A stretch of DNA of 64,000 nt from Competibacter_A sp037045685 (lineage in GTDB: Bacteria; Pseudomonadota; Gammaproteobacteria; Competibacterales; Competibacteraceae). The position numbers were made by a program, and so were the translations under genes. Shown here in pieces: positions 12,283 to 22,589 of this stretch. The notes beneath the pieces were generated by a model that was not told where the DNA came from, did no database searches, and saw only the letters and a program-made list of their open reading frames with translations. The stretch is from positions 1-64,000 of the forward strand of contig JBAOII010000033.1 in assembly GCA_037045685.1 (NCBI GenBank), in the 5' to 3' direction. Within the stretch, counting starts at the first letter, position 1. Each line of letters starts with the position of its first letter.

Positions 12283-13843
12283 ATGAGCGCGACCGATTCG
12301 ACTCCCAAACCCAAACCGTGGCAGCGCCTGCCGAAGCCATCGTTGCCCGGCGCTCCGGGGCGATGGGCGAAGTCGGTTCTGGGCGTCGGCCTGTTGCTGG
12401 TCCTGCCCGCGTTCGTCTGGTTGTTCTGCCGGATCGAGCCGGGTCCGGGCGAAATCGCCGTCCTGATCCACAAGACCGGCGACGATCTGCCATCGGGCGC
12501 CATCATCGCCTTGGAGCCCCGGCAAAAAGGCATTCAGTTCGAGGTGCTGCCGGAAGGGCGCTTTTTCCGCAACCCCTATTTCTGGGGCTGGGAAATCGCC
12601 AAGATCACGGATATTCCGGCCGGCAAGCTGGGGGTGCTGACGCGCTTGTACGGCAAGGATTTGCCGCCGGGCGAGATCGTCGCCGCCGGAGACTGCGCGC
12701 AAAGCGGTCCCGGCGACGCCAAGGGCATCATCGCCACCGTGCTGCGGCCGGGCAAATACCGCATCAATCCCGTATGCGTGCGGCATCCAGTTGTTCGACG
12801 CCCTTTCCATTCGTCCCGGCGCGGTGGGGGTGGTCACTTCGCTGGTGGGGAGGGATGTGCTGAACGGCAAGCTCCCGCCCGAGGCGCGCAACACCTACCT
12901 GGTCGGCGAGGGCATGAAAGGGGTCGTGCCGGGCGTGCTCGATCCCGGCACCTACTACCTGAATCCCTATCTCTACAACGTGGTCGAAGTGACCTTGCAG
13001 AGCCAGCGCTTCGTGCTGGGCGGCGAGGACGCCATCAATTTTTCGACCCTGGACGGCTTCAACGTCCAGATCGAGGGCACCATCGAGTTCGGCATCGAGC
13101 GCGACAAGGCGGCGCTGATCGCCCATCAGATCGGCGACATGGATGACGTGCTGAGAAAGCTGATCCTGCCGCGGGCGCGGGGTTTCAGCCGGATCGAGGG
13201 CAGCAAGCACCCCGCGATCAATTTCATCGTCGGCGAAACCCGCCAGCAATTTCAGGACAACCTGGAGCAACACCTGCGGAGCAATACCCGGAACTGGGGC
13301 GTGGCGATCAAGTCGGTGCTGATTCGCAACATCGCCGCGCCGGACGCCATCGCCAGCATCATCCGCGACCGCGAGGTGAGCGTGCAGAACGCCCGCAAGT
13401 TCGAGCAGCAGATCGAGCAGGCCCGCTCGCTGGCGGAACTGACCCGGCAGGAAATGCTGGCGCGGCAGAACCAGGAAAAAGTGGCGGCGGAAACCAGCCG
13501 CATCCAGGCGGTGATCCGGGCGCAGCAGGATTTGGCCGTCAAATTGACGGCGGCCAACCAGCAACTGGAAGTCGCCAAGCTGGAAAACCGGGCCGCCGCC
13601 GCTCAGGCCGAGGCGATTCTGGCCGGCGCGCAAGCCGACCGCGACGTGATCGCGCTGAACAACAAGGCGCAGGCCGATGTCCTGACCGCCCAGGTGCGGG
13701 CCTTCAAGTCCGGCATGAATCTGGCGCGGTATGCCTTCTATCAAAAACTGGGGCCGCGCATCGGCTCGCTGCTCGGCAGCGACGCGCCCGACAGTTTCGG
13801 CGGGCTGTTTCAACCCTATCTGCCCAGGGAGGCCAAGCCATGA
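12283..13843 (+). CDS. SPFH/band-7 membrane protein with triplicated N-terminal module (one frameshift)
   Basis: Read as one gene with a one-base excess near 12772 (RINP should continue YACGIQLF); the two frames join into about 519 aa. An N-terminal membrane helix (LLLVLPAFVWLF) is followed by three copies of a ~65-residue module (GEIAVL..., GKLGVL..., GAVGVV..., each ending in a PGxYxxNPY-type turn), then a band-7/SPFH domain (about 250-380; ALIAHQI, VRNIAAP-like) and a long Ala/Gln/Glu-rich coiled coil typical of flotillin-like proteins (EKVAAE, NQQLEVAKLENRAAA). It overlaps the next SPFH gene by ATGA, so the two are translationally coupled and probably form a hetero-oligomer on the membrane. 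Function in detail is unknown. Confidence 0.75.
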
Positions 13844-15567
13844 ACAGGCTAAAGGTCGCGGCCGGTCTGATCGCGGTGCTGGCGGGAAGCTGGCTGGTCT
13901 GGCAATGGGGTTTCTGCCGGTTCTACGTGGCGCCCGGCTATATGGCGATCGTTAACGCCAAGAGCGGCGAAGCGTTGGCGCCGGGGCAAATTCTGGCAAA
14001 GCCGGGGCAACAAGGCATTCAGGAGCAGGTGCTCGGCGAGGGCCGGCATTTTCTCAATCCCTGGCTGTACGAATACAAGATCGTGCCGATCATCGCCATT
14101 CCCCCCGGCAAAGTGGGGGTGGTCACCTCCAAGATCGGCGCCGAACTGCCGGCCGGCGAGTTCTTGGCGGAGCCGGGGCAGAAAGGCATCTGGCGCGGGT
14201 TGCTGGGACCGGGCAAGCATCGCCTGAACCCCTACGGCTATCAGATCGACATCGTGGACGCGATCAGCATTCCGGTGGGTTACGTCGGTGTGGTGACCAG
14301 TTTGTCCGGGAAGCAGACCACCCCGGACGCCTTCGCCGGACCCGGCGAAAAGGGCGTGCGGCGGGACATCTTGCAGCCGGGGCTGTATTACGTGAATCCC
14401 AAGGAACTGCAAGTCGATCTGCTGGAAATCGGCGTCAACCAGGTCTCCCTGCTCGGCAAGACCGGCGGCGAGGTCGTGACCAAGGGCAAAATGGCGTCGC
14501 AGAACGTGGCGATGGAAGGCTTGCAGAAGCGGGCGCTGGCCGAGCAAATGGGCAAACGGATGGATTATCTGACCCAGCAGCGGGCTCAGGAGCCGGCCGC
14601 CGATAAATCCCGGCTGGAGAGCAACCTGATGCGGAGCGCTCCCCAGGTCAAGCAGGCCGCGCCCGCCGCGCCCGCCGCGCCGAAACCGTTGCTGCCACCG
14701 GATGCCAGCAACGTGCTGAGCTTGAACCAGTTCGTCGAGTTTCCGTCCCGCGACGGTTTCGAGATCAGCCTGGACATGACGGTGGAATTCGAGTTTCTGC
14801 CGGAGCACATCGCCTGGATTTATCAGAGCTACGGCGATCTGCCGGCGGTGGTGGACAAGATCATCATGCCGCAGATTCTGTCGGTGTCGCGGCTGAAGGG
14901 GTCGGCCTACCGCGCCAAGGATTTCATCGTCGGCGAGGGGCGGGAAAAATTTCAGAACGATTTGACCGAGACGCTGGCCAAGACCATCGACGAGAAGCGC
15001 ATCGTCGTCCACGATGCCTTGATTCGCCACGTCAACGTGCCCGATGAAATTCTCGACCCGATCCAGCAGGCCAGCATCGCCGTCGAGCAGGACTTGACCA
15101 ACAAGGAGAAGCAGAACACCGCCCGCAAGCAGGCGGAACTCAATACGGAACAGGGCTTGGTCGAGCAGCGCCGCCAGCAGGTCGCCCAGGAAACCGAGAA
15201 GCTCAAGGCGGAGATTCTGGCCGATCAGGAAAAACAGGTGGCCCAACTTCGGGCGGAAGCGGTGCGGCAGGCCGCCGAGATCGAGCAGCAAACCGCGCTG
15301 GTCCGCGCCGACAAGACCCGCAAACTCGGTCAGGCGCAAGCCAATACCGTGGCGTGGGTGGAGGGCGAAAAAGCCAAGGGGTTCGAGCTGAAAGCGGCGG
15401 CGTTCGGCGATCCGGCGGCGTTCACCTTGTGGGAGTTCGCCAACAATCTGAACAGAGATATGCGGGTCAATATCCTGCACGCCGGCCCCGGCACGCTGTG
15501 GACGGATTTGGAAAAAGCGACCTTGGGCGAACTGGGCGGCGCGGCGGTATTGGAGAAGAAGCGGTAG
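13840..15567 (+). CDS. Second SPFH/band-7 protein with triplicated N-terminal module
   Basis: 575 aa. It starts inside the stop codon of the preceding SPFH gene (ATGA). One N-terminal membrane helix (LIAVLAGSWLVW) precedes three copies of the same ~70-residue module as in its neighbour (APGYMAIV, IPPGKVGVVTSKIG, IPVGYVGVVTSLSG; each followed by a GxKGI block and a LNPY-type turn). A Pro/Ala-rich linker near residues 268-290 leads to an SPFH domain (about 300-420) and a coiled coil of Gln/Glu/Ala-rich helices to the C-terminus. It is intact. Probably partner of the preceding gene in a membrane scaffold; no enzyme domain is visible. Confidence 0.8.
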   Translation: MNRLKVAAGLIAVLAGSWLVWQWGFCRFYVAPGYMAIVNAKSGEALAPGQILAKPGQQGIQEQVLGEGRHFLNPWLYEYKIVPIIAIPPGKVGVVTSKIGAELPAGEFLAEPGQKGIWRGLLGPGKHRLNPYGYQIDIVDAISIPVGYVGVVTSLSGKQTTPDAFAGPGEKGVRRDILQPGLYYVNPKELQVDLLEIGVNQVSLLGKTGGEVVTKGKMASQNVAMEGLQKRALAEQMGKRMDYLTQQRAQEPAADKSRLESNLMRSAPQVKQAAPAAPAAPKPLLPPDASNVLSLNQFVEFPSRDGFEISLDMTVEFEFLPEHIAWIYQSYGDLPAVVDKIIMPQILSVSRLKGSAYRAKDFIVGEGREKFQNDLTETLAKTIDEKRIVVHDALIRHVNVPDEILDPIQQASIAVEQDLTNKEKQNTARKQAELNTEQGLVEQRRQQVAQETEKLKAEILADQEKQVAQLRAEAVRQAAEIEQQTALVRADKTRKLGQAQANTVAWVEGEKAKGFELKAAAFGDPAAFTLWEFANNLNRDMRVNILHAGPGTLWTDLEKATLGELGGAAVLEKKR

Positions 15568-15693
15568 GAGGCCGACCATCCGGACTGTAGTTTTTCAAGA
15601 TCAGTAAGCTGTTAATTGGTTACGATGCGGATGCTCCAACCGGAACCGGCCCCTTGCACCAGCAATAACGGGGAGCATCAACGATGAAGAGTT

Positions 15694-16362
15694 ATGAGGC
15701 CCCTTTGTTTTTATATGCAGCTTCGATCAAAACTGACCGATGAAGAAGCGATCATCTACCGGGAAAAGTGGGGGACACTCGCTTTTGTTGCCGCATTGGG
15801 CTTTGCCTGCGTAGCTTTCGCGATTGGGTTCTACTGGCTGAGCAGCGATCATGCCGGACCCTCAAAACCTTTTCTGATCGCGTTCTGCTCCATTTTCGGC
15901 ATTGCTGGCCTCGCGCTCCTTATCCGTTTACCCATCCAAGCACGGCAGGTAATCGCCGACAACGGTGTGCGGATTGTGGTTGCAAACCGAACGGGAATCA
16001 CCCTCAGACCGAATTTTGGAGCGGAGGAAAAGCATTATACTTGGTCCACCGTGGCGGAAGTGGTGCTGGCCGAGAAACTCAAAATTGTCGGATCCGACGA
16101 AACCACGTTTTTATGGCGATCTATTGTCGTGTTTCTGTCGCGGGAAACGCACAAATCCGCCACGTGGCTAGACCGGTTAACGTCGGGAGTGTCGATATCT
16201 GGCAAAGGACACCGATACCTTCTTGGCAGCTATCCGCGTAGTCAGGGTCAGGCCATCGAAAGCGCGATTCGCCAGTTCGCCCCCGGTTCGGTGCCCGTGC
16301 GTTTTGTGAGCAAAGCTGTCTTCGACACGAAAGTTTCCACCGACACCTATGCCGGGGCCTAG
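15694..16362 (+). CDS. Membrane protein with two helices and a PH-like cytoplasmic domain
   Basis: Up to 222 aa; the start is uncertain. An ATG at 15715 is also in frame, while the best ribosome site (GGGGAG) lies in front of an out-of-frame ATG at 15684, hinting at a one-base error near 15700. Two adjacent membrane helices (about residues 28-50 and 60-80) are followed by a ~130-residue beta-rich domain (VRIVVANRTGITLR...HYTWSTVAEVVL) that resembles bacterial PH-like domains. I do not recognise a named family. It converges with the sugar dehydrogenase gene. Confidence 0.55.
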   Translation: MRPLCFYMQLRSKLTDEEAIIYREKWGTLAFVAALGFACVAFAIGFYWLSSDHAGPSKPFLIAFCSIFGIAGLALLIRLPIQARQVIADNGVRIVVANRTGITLRPNFGAEEKHYTWSTVAEVVLAEKLKIVGSDETTFLWRSIVVFLSRETHKSATWLDRLTSGVSISGKGHRYLLGSYPRSQGQAIESAIRQFAPGSVPVRFVSKAVFDTKVSTDTYAGA

Positions 16363-16420
16363 CCCTTTGATGGCGCGTCGAAAGGGTAAGTCCGACCCCG
16401 GCCTGTCCCAAAATCGGCTT

Positions 16421-17566
16421 TCATTCGGCCACGAACTTCAGCAGGCGTCCCCCGGCATAATCGGTCAGATACAGCTCCCCGACTTCGTCCTCGCCGAAGC
16501 TGGAAATCAAGCCCCCCGAAACCGGCAATTCCTCGTTGATCCAGTCGCCGCCCACCGAGCGGGCCGCCCAGATCCGCCCGCTGGCGAAATCGCCGTACAC
16601 GTAGCGCCCGGCCAGTTCCGGCACGCCCGAACCGCGATAGACGTACCCGCCAGTGATCGATCGGCCGACGCCGTGATCGTATTCCAGCACCGGAGGCGTC
16701 AGCGTCCCGTCGTCGCAAGCGCTGGGCGGGTTGAAGCAATGCCGGCCCTCCATCCGCCGCCAGCCGTAATTTTGCCCGCCGGAACTGCCGGCCGGCTGAA
16801 AATTCACCTCCTCCCAATCCCCCTGTCCGACATCCGCGATATACAGATCTCCGGTTGATCGATCGAAGCTGAACCGCCACGGATTGCGCAGCCCCAGCGC
16901 CCAGATTTCGGGGCGAACGTCGGTTCGGCCGACGAAAGGATTGTCGGCCGGGATAGCGTAGGGCGACCGATTCACGTCGATCCGCAGCAGCTTGCCCAAC
17001 AGGCTGCCCCCATCCTGCGCCCGATTCTCCGGGTCGCCGCCGCTGCCGCCGTCGCCCATGCCGATGTAAAGAAAACCGTCCGGCCCGAACTGCAACTGCC
17101 CGCCGTTGTGGTTGGCGTAGGGTTGCGGCACCGCCAGCACCCGACGCTCGCTGCGCGAGAGCGCGACGTTCGGATTTCGTCGCGCCGCACGAAACCGGGA
17201 AATGACGGTATCGCCCGCCAGATCGGTGTAGTTGGCGAAGAACAGGCGATTCCGGGCGAAATCGGGATGAAAGGCGATGCTCAGCAAACCGCGCTCGCCG
17301 CCGCTCCCGACCCGATCGCGAAGGTCCAGAAACGGTCTCGGCAACACGCGATCCCCGTCGAAAATCACCACCTGCCCGGCCTGCAAGGTGACGAACAATC
17401 GGCCGGAGCCGTCGCCGGCATGAGCGACCGCCACCGGCTGATTCAAACCGCTCGCCACTTCCCGCAGAGTCACCGCCGCCCCCGCGCACGACAGCCAACC
17501 CCACAATGCGAAAACGACACTCAGCAACCCGATCCACGACCCGCTCAAACCGTTCCGGTAGCGCAT
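16421..17566 (-). CDS. PQQ-dependent sugar (glucose/sorbosone-type) dehydrogenase, secreted
   Basis: 381 aa from the ATG at 17566 (GAGAT just upstream). A signal peptide (LLSVVFALWGWLSCAGA) is followed by a six-bladed beta-propeller of the GSDH family: GLNQPVAVAH, GLLSIAFHPDF, NHNGGQLQFGPDGFLYIGMGDGG, EIWALGLRNPWRFSFD, GGYVYRG and GELYLTDYAGG. In the family these segments carry the PQQ and calcium ligands and the catalytic His (HNGGQL). It would oxidise an aldose in the periplasm, but many family members have unknown substrates. No PQQ synthesis genes are in the window. Confidence 0.88.
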   Translation of the reverse strand: MRYRNGLSGSWIGLLSVVFALWGWLSCAGAAVTLREVASGLNQPVAVAHAGDGSGRLFVTLQAGQVVIFDGDRVLPRPFLDLRDRVGSGGERGLLSIAFHPDFARNRLFFANYTDLAGDTVISRFRAARRNPNVALSRSERRVLAVPQPYANHNGGQLQFGPDGFLYIGMGDGGSGGDPENRAQDGGSLLGKLLRIDVNRSPYAIPADNPFVGRTDVRPEIWALGLRNPWRFSFDRSTGDLYIADVGQGDWEEVNFQPAGSSGGQNYGWRRMEGRHCFNPPSACDDGTLTPPVLEYDHGVGRSITGGYVYRGSGVPELAGRYVYGDFASGRIWAARSVGGDWINEELPVSGGLISSFGEDEVGELYLTDYAGGRLLKFVAE

Positions 17567-17955
17567 GACGGTATCTCGCAAATGACGATCACGTTCACCG
17601 TAGACCATTTTTTACCGCGTTTGATCGGCGGGAAAAGCAAGCGTCATGGGCGAATAGCAATTGAAGAAAATAGAAGTGTCTATTGTAATAAAAATTATTC
17701 ATAACGTGTATTTATAATGCAACGATTATTAATTAATAGTCTATATTTATTGATAATTATTTGATTAATATAATGGAATAATTTACAATTTCATTAAGCG
17801 AAAAAATCTCTTTGATCAAAATGCTTCTGTGGCTTTAACGAAAAAAGTCACACATCAAAGCTCGGCCCTATGCCTTCGCGTTCCGCCGATGGGGGGTCGG
17901 TGATCGGCAATTCAAAAAAATCGCTTCAAAAACAATCATAAACGGAGATCTGATC
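17567..17955. other. AT-rich divergent promoter region
   Basis: About 390 bp between the divergently transcribed sugar dehydrogenase and chemoreceptor genes. Bases about 17640-17830 are AT-rich with many ATTAAT/TATTTAT words. It must hold the promoters of both genes, but I cannot single out reliable -35/-10 boxes. No gene is supported. Confidence 0.55.
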
Positions 17956-19813
17956 ATGAAAGTGACCAATATTAAGATAGGTGCACGGTTAGCGATCGGT
18001 TTCGGCGCCATGGCGATGATCGCCCTGCTGTTGGGTGGGTTGGCGGTGTTCGGGATTCGCACGCTGTCGGCCGACATGGAAAACGTCGGTGGAAACCGGG
18101 TTCCCGCGCTGCTGGCGCTGGGCCAACTCAACCGGTTGCGGATGGCGATCCGCGCGCAGACGCAGGCGGTTTTCAGCCAGGAAACGCAGACCGAGGCCGA
18201 GAAGGGATTGCGCGCCATCCAAGACGAACGCCGCAAGACATGGCCGAAAGTCGATCAGGCGTGGGAAGCGTTGGTGAAAATCCCGCGCACCAGCGAAAAA
18301 GGGCGGGCGCTCCAGCAACAGCTTCAAGACGAATACAAAGCGTGGCGGACGGTTTATGTCGAACTCGACAATTTGATCGAACAGCTCGCCGGTGCCGCCA
18401 CCGATCCCGGCCGCAAGCAAGCGCTGTACGCTGATTATCGGCGAACGGTCGGCCAGATGGTTCCGATCTCCGACCGGATGGGCGCGACCTTCGATGCGAT
18501 CACCGATAACAACTCCGCCCGAACGATTGCCATGGCCGAGGAAAGTCTCGTCTTGGGAGCGAGATTGAATTTATGGGCCATCACGGCCACGGGGGTGAGT
18601 GTCGTGCTTGCCGCGCTCTTCGGCTGGCTGATCACCCGGAGCGTGACGGTTCCTCTCCGGCGGGGCGGCGAGATTCTGGGCGTGTTGGCCCAAGGCGACA
18701 TGAGCCGAGAGGTGCCCGCCGATCTGACGGCCCGCCGAGATGAGGTCGGCGATCTGGCCCGCGCCATGAACGCCATGTCCACCCAGTTGAAAAACATGGT
18801 GGGCCAAGTCACGCAAGCCACCTCGCAAGTCAGTTCGGCCGCCGCCGAGATCGCCCAGGGCAGCGCCGACCTGAGCGCAGCGGACCGAAGAGCAGGCCAG
18901 CGCCTTGGAGGAAACCGCCTCCTCGATGGAGGAACTCACCTCCACGGTCAAGCAGAGCGCCGAGCACGCCGGGCAGGCCAACCAGCTCGCCGGGGCCGCC
19001 CGCAACCAGGCCGAGCAGGGCGGGCAGGTGGTGGACCGGGCGATCGGCGCCATGAGCGCGATCAACCAGAGCAGCCGCAAGATCGCCGACATCATCGGGG
19101 TGATCGACGAGATCGCCTTCCAGACCAACCTGCTGGCGCTGAACGCCGCCGTCGAGGCCGCCCGCGCCGGCGAGCAGGGGCGGGGCTTCGCCGTGGTCGC
19201 CGGCGAGGTCCGGAAACTCGCCCAGCGCAGCGCCGACGCCGCCAAGGAGATCAAGGCGCTGATCACCGACAGCGTGGCCAAGGTCGAGGACGGCGGCAAG
19301 CTGGTGGACAACGCCGGGCAGACCCTCAAGGAGATCGTGACCTCGATCAAGAAGGTGAGCGACATCGTGGCCGAGATGGCCGCCGCCGCCCGCGAGCAGG
19401 CCACCGGCATCGAGCAGGTCAACAAAGCCATCCTGCAGATGGACCAGGTCACCCAGCAGAACGCCGCGCTGGTCGAGCAGACCGCCGCCGCCAGCCACTC
19501 GATGGGCGACCAGGCCCAGGAGCTGCAACGGCTGATGGGCTTTTTCAGGCTGGAGGAATCGGCCTCCGCGCCAAGGGAGGCGCAAGCGGTCCACCGGAAA
19601 CCAGCCATGACACCGACCATGGGCGCGGCCAAAACGCAGCCCCCCTCGGTGTCGAAAAGCGCGCCACGGCCTCTGTCGCGCCCCGGCGCGAGCCACGGGC
19701 CACGCCCGGTGGCCAAGGCGGAAATTAAACCCTTTCCTGCGCGAAAACCGGATGCATCCCAGAAATCCCGCGCCGCCGTTACTGCCGCTGCGGATGAGTG
19801 GGAGGAGTTCTAG
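17956..19813 (+). CDS. Methyl-accepting chemotaxis protein (one frameshift)
   Basis: Corrected length about 618 aa. First membrane helix at residues 12-34, periplasmic four-helix-bundle sensor (about 35-190), second helix (LWAITATGVSVVLAALFGWL), HAMP domain, then the signalling domain with the hairpin tip IDEIAFQTNLLALNAAVEAARAG. One extra G at about 18877 breaks the frame: DLS should continue QRTEEQASALEETASSMEE, which is exactly what the +1 frame reads. The C-terminus after a Pro/Ala-rich linker is EWEEF, matching the CheR/CheB-binding pentapeptide pattern of high-abundance receptors. A clear terminator follows. The break is probably a sequence error or very recent. Confidence 0.88.
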
Positions 19814-19878
19814 CGAATTGGGGTTCGAGCGGCGTCGTCCTGTAGCTGCTCGTGCGGGATGCGATTGGAAACACCCGA

Positions 19879-19909
19879 CCCTCTGCCGCTCGCGGTAGAG
19901 GGTTTTTTT
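19879..19909 (+). terminator. Rho-independent terminator of the chemoreceptor gene
   Basis: Ten-base stem CCCTCTGCCG / CGGTAGAGGG (one G-U pair) with a CTCG loop, followed directly by TTTTTTT. Confidence 0.88.
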
Positions 19910-20061
19910 GTGACCCCCAAGCGATAAAAGCGGGTGAGCGGCAACGGCTGTCAAACATCTCCGCCCATCTTGGGATCAATGACCCCCGGCGATGTCCAAC
20001 CGAAATCATTCACTGGAGCGGCGGTTGGCCGCGACTTTCGCCAGATCGAACAGGAGGAATC

Positions 20062-22491
20062 ATGACCCCATCGCTTGCGACCGCGACCCAGGACAACACG
20101 GTCGAGCCCTGGCGTAAAAACTTGCGTCACGAGCTGGACGCCGAACTGACCGGCCCCCGTCCCGCCTGGTGGTGGACGGGCCGGCCGCCGCGAGACTGCC
20201 CCGGCCGGCAGCCGGACGGCGCGCTGACCTCGCTGCCGCTGCCGAATCTGGCGACCTGCACCCGCCAGCAGGTATCGGATTATTTCGACAATACCTGGAC
20301 GCTGACCGAGACGCTGTTTGCCGGCCTCCGGGGCGAGGAAGCCTTTTACCGTCCGCCCTACCATCATTTGCGCCATCCGATGATTTTCTATTTCGGCCAT
20401 CCCCCGGCGCTGTACGTCAACAAGCTGCGGCTGGCCGGCTTGATCGGAAAGCCGCTCAACCCTTATTTCGAGCAGTTGTTCGAAACCGGCGTGGACGAGA
20501 TGCGCTGGGACGACATGTCCAAGAACGAAATGCTCTGGCCCAGCGTCCAGGAGGTCCACGCCTACCGCCAGCAGGTCTATCGCGCCGTCCGAGCGGTGAT
20601 CGAAACCCATCCCGACCTGGCGACCGGCCACGCGCCCATCACCTGGCAACAGCCGTTGTGGGCGCTGTTCATGGGCTTCGAGCACGAGCGGATTCATCTG
20701 GAAACCTCCTCGGTGCTGATCCGCGAGCTGCCGCTGGCTCTGGTTCAGCGTCCCGCCGAATGGCCGAAGCTGCATCCGACCGCCGGGCGGGCGGCGACGA
20801 GCTTTCCGCCCCGCATCGGATGGGACTGTCCGACCAACGACTGGATCGACGTGCCGGGCCAGCCGGTGGCGCTCGGCAAGCCGTCCGACTGGCCTTCCTA
20901 CGGCTGGGACAACGAATACGGCCGGCGCGAGACCGCCGTCCAGCCGTTCCGGGCCAGCCGCTATCCGGTCAGCAACGGCGAGTTTCACGCTTTCGTGGCC
21001 GCCGGCGGCTATCGCGAGCAACGCTACTGGTCGGAAACCGGCTGGGCGTGGCGCTCGTTCCGCAACCTCAAATGGCCGACGTTCTGGGTGCTGGACGGTC
21101 CCGCCGGCCTGCACCGCTACAAGCTGCGGACCCTGTTCGAGGTGATCGACATGCCTTGGGACTGGCCGGTCGAGGTCAATCACCACGAGGCCAAGGCGTA
21201 TTGCGCGTGGCGCGCGGAGCAAGAGGGCGCGCCCTATCGGCTGCTCAGCGAGGTCGAGCATCAGGCGTTGCGCGACGCCCGGCAACGGGCGGCGGTATCC
21301 GCCGAGGTCGAGTCCGACCCGGTGATGCGGTTCGACGGCGCGACTCTGGCGCACGAATGCGGCTGGAATCTCAATCTCGCCTGGGGCTCCTCTAGGCCGG
21401 TCGATGCCGGCCAGCCCACCGAGGCCGGTTTTCATGACGTGTTCGGCAACGTCTGGCAGTGGCTGGAAGACCATTTCAACCCGCTGCCCGGCGCCAAGGT
21501 CCATCCGTATTACGACGATTTCAGCACGCCCTGCTACGACGGCCAGCACCAGATGATTCTGGGCGGCTCCTGGGCGTCCACCGGCGACGAGGCGAGCATC
21601 TGGTCGCGCTTTCACTTCCGCCCGCATTTTTTCCAGCACGCCGGCTTCCGGCTGGTTCGGAGCGACGGCGACGGCGGCGCGGCGCGGCTGGATCGGGCCG
21701 GGGCGTCGGGTCAGGTGTACGAAGACCCGCAGATCCTGAACGAGTACCTGCTGCTGCACTACGGCGCGGCCGACGACCAGATGCCCTACGCCTTCGGGCC
21801 GCGCGATGCGGTCGAATTCCCGGTGCGCTGCGCCCGCTGGCTGCTCGATGCCGCCCGCGACCACGGCATTCCGACCGACCGGGCGCTGGATGTGGGTTGC
21901 GCGGTGGGCCGGGCCAGCTTCGAATTGGCGCGCGGCTATCGGGAGGTGCTGGGCGTGGATCTCAGCCGCGCCTTTATCGACGCCGCCGACAGGTTGCGTC
22001 GCGATGGCGAACTGCGCTATTTCCGCAAGGACGAGGGCGAGCTGGGCGCGACGCTGAACGCGATGATCGACCCGGCCATCGACCGCGGCCGGGTCAGTTT
22101 CCGGCAAGCCGACGCCGGTTCGTTGCCGGCCGAGCTGGTGGGGTTCGACGCCGTGCTGCTGGCCAACCTGCTGTGCCGGCTGCCCAGTCCCAAGGCGTTG
22201 CTGGGGCGGCTCGGCGGGCCGCGCGGCTTGGTCAAGCCGGGCGGCTTGCTGGCGATTTTTTCGCCCTACAGTTGGCTGGAACAGTTCACGCCGCCGGAAG
22301 CTTGGCTGGGCGGCTACGAGCGGGATGGCAAGCCGGTCGGCGGCGCGGCGGCGCTCGGCGAATTCCTGGCCGCCGAAGGGTTCGATCTGTTGCGCGAGGC
22401 CGACATGCCGCTGATCATCCGCGAACATGCCCGCAAATATCAGTACATCGTGGCGCACGCCCTGTTGTGGCGGCGGGTTCGCGACGGCTGA
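20062..22491 (+). CDS. ovoA: OvoA: 5-histidylcysteine sulfoxide synthase fused to 4-mercaptohistidine N-methyltransferase
   Basis: 809 aa; the ATG at 20062 follows a strong AGGAGGAAT site. Three parts are seen: an N-terminal DinB-like iron domain (about 50-260) with the HX3HXE metal motif EHERIHLE; an FGE-sulfatase-like domain (about 280-560; YPVSNGEFHAF, DVFGNVWQWLEDHF, GGSWASTGDEAS); and a C-terminal SAM methyltransferase (about 590-800; DVGCAVGRASFEL). This is the bifunctional layout of OvoA. The iron part joins cysteine to C5 of histidine with oxygen to give the sulfoxide; after C-S cleavage by a separate PLP lyase, the methyltransferase makes ovothiol. No OvoB-like lyase is adjacent; the aminotransferase AlaA at 28.2 kb is not an obvious substitute. 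Confidence 0.93.
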   Translation: MTPSLATATQDNTVEPWRKNLRHELDAELTGPRPAWWWTGRPPRDCPGRQPDGALTSLPLPNLATCTRQQVSDYFDNTWTLTETLFAGLRGEEAFYRPPYHHLRHPMIFYFGHPPALYVNKLRLAGLIGKPLNPYFEQLFETGVDEMRWDDMSKNEMLWPSVQEVHAYRQQVYRAVRAVIETHPDLATGHAPITWQQPLWALFMGFEHERIHLETSSVLIRELPLALVQRPAEWPKLHPTAGRAATSFPPRIGWDCPTNDWIDVPGQPVALGKPSDWPSYGWDNEYGRRETAVQPFRASRYPVSNGEFHAFVAAGGYREQRYWSETGWAWRSFRNLKWPTFWVLDGPAGLHRYKLRTLFEVIDMPWDWPVEVNHHEAKAYCAWRAEQEGAPYRLLSEVEHQALRDARQRAAVSAEVESDPVMRFDGATLAHECGWNLNLAWGSSRPVDAGQPTEAGFHDVFGNVWQWLEDHFNPLPGAKVHPYYDDFSTPCYDGQHQMILGGSWASTGDEASIWSRFHFRPHFFQHAGFRLVRSDGDGGAARLDRAGASGQVYEDPQILNEYLLLHYGAADDQMPYAFGPRDAVEFPVRCARWLLDAARDHGIPTDRALDVGCAVGRASFELARGYREVLGVDLSRAFIDAADRLRRDGELRYFRKDEGELGATLNAMIDPAIDRGRVSFRQADAGSLPAELVGFDAVLLANLLCRLPSPKALLGRLGGPRGLVKPGGLLAIFSPYSWLEQFTPPEAWLGGYERDGKPVGGAAALGEFLAAEGFDLLREADMPLIIREHARKYQYIVAHALLWRRVRDG

Positions 22492-22589
22492 ACGCGCTCG
22501 GGAGAGCGTCCCCGGCGCCGAATCCCCGGTCGGTCAGCGGTTGACCGACGGGCGTTCGGCTCGGATAGGGCTCCGATGGGGCGGGGGCT

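Noticed and set aside
12283..13146. The first SPFH gene as two overlapping genes
   Set aside because: A single extra base near 12772 joins both frames into one continuous SPFH protein; the second part lacks its own start and membrane helix.
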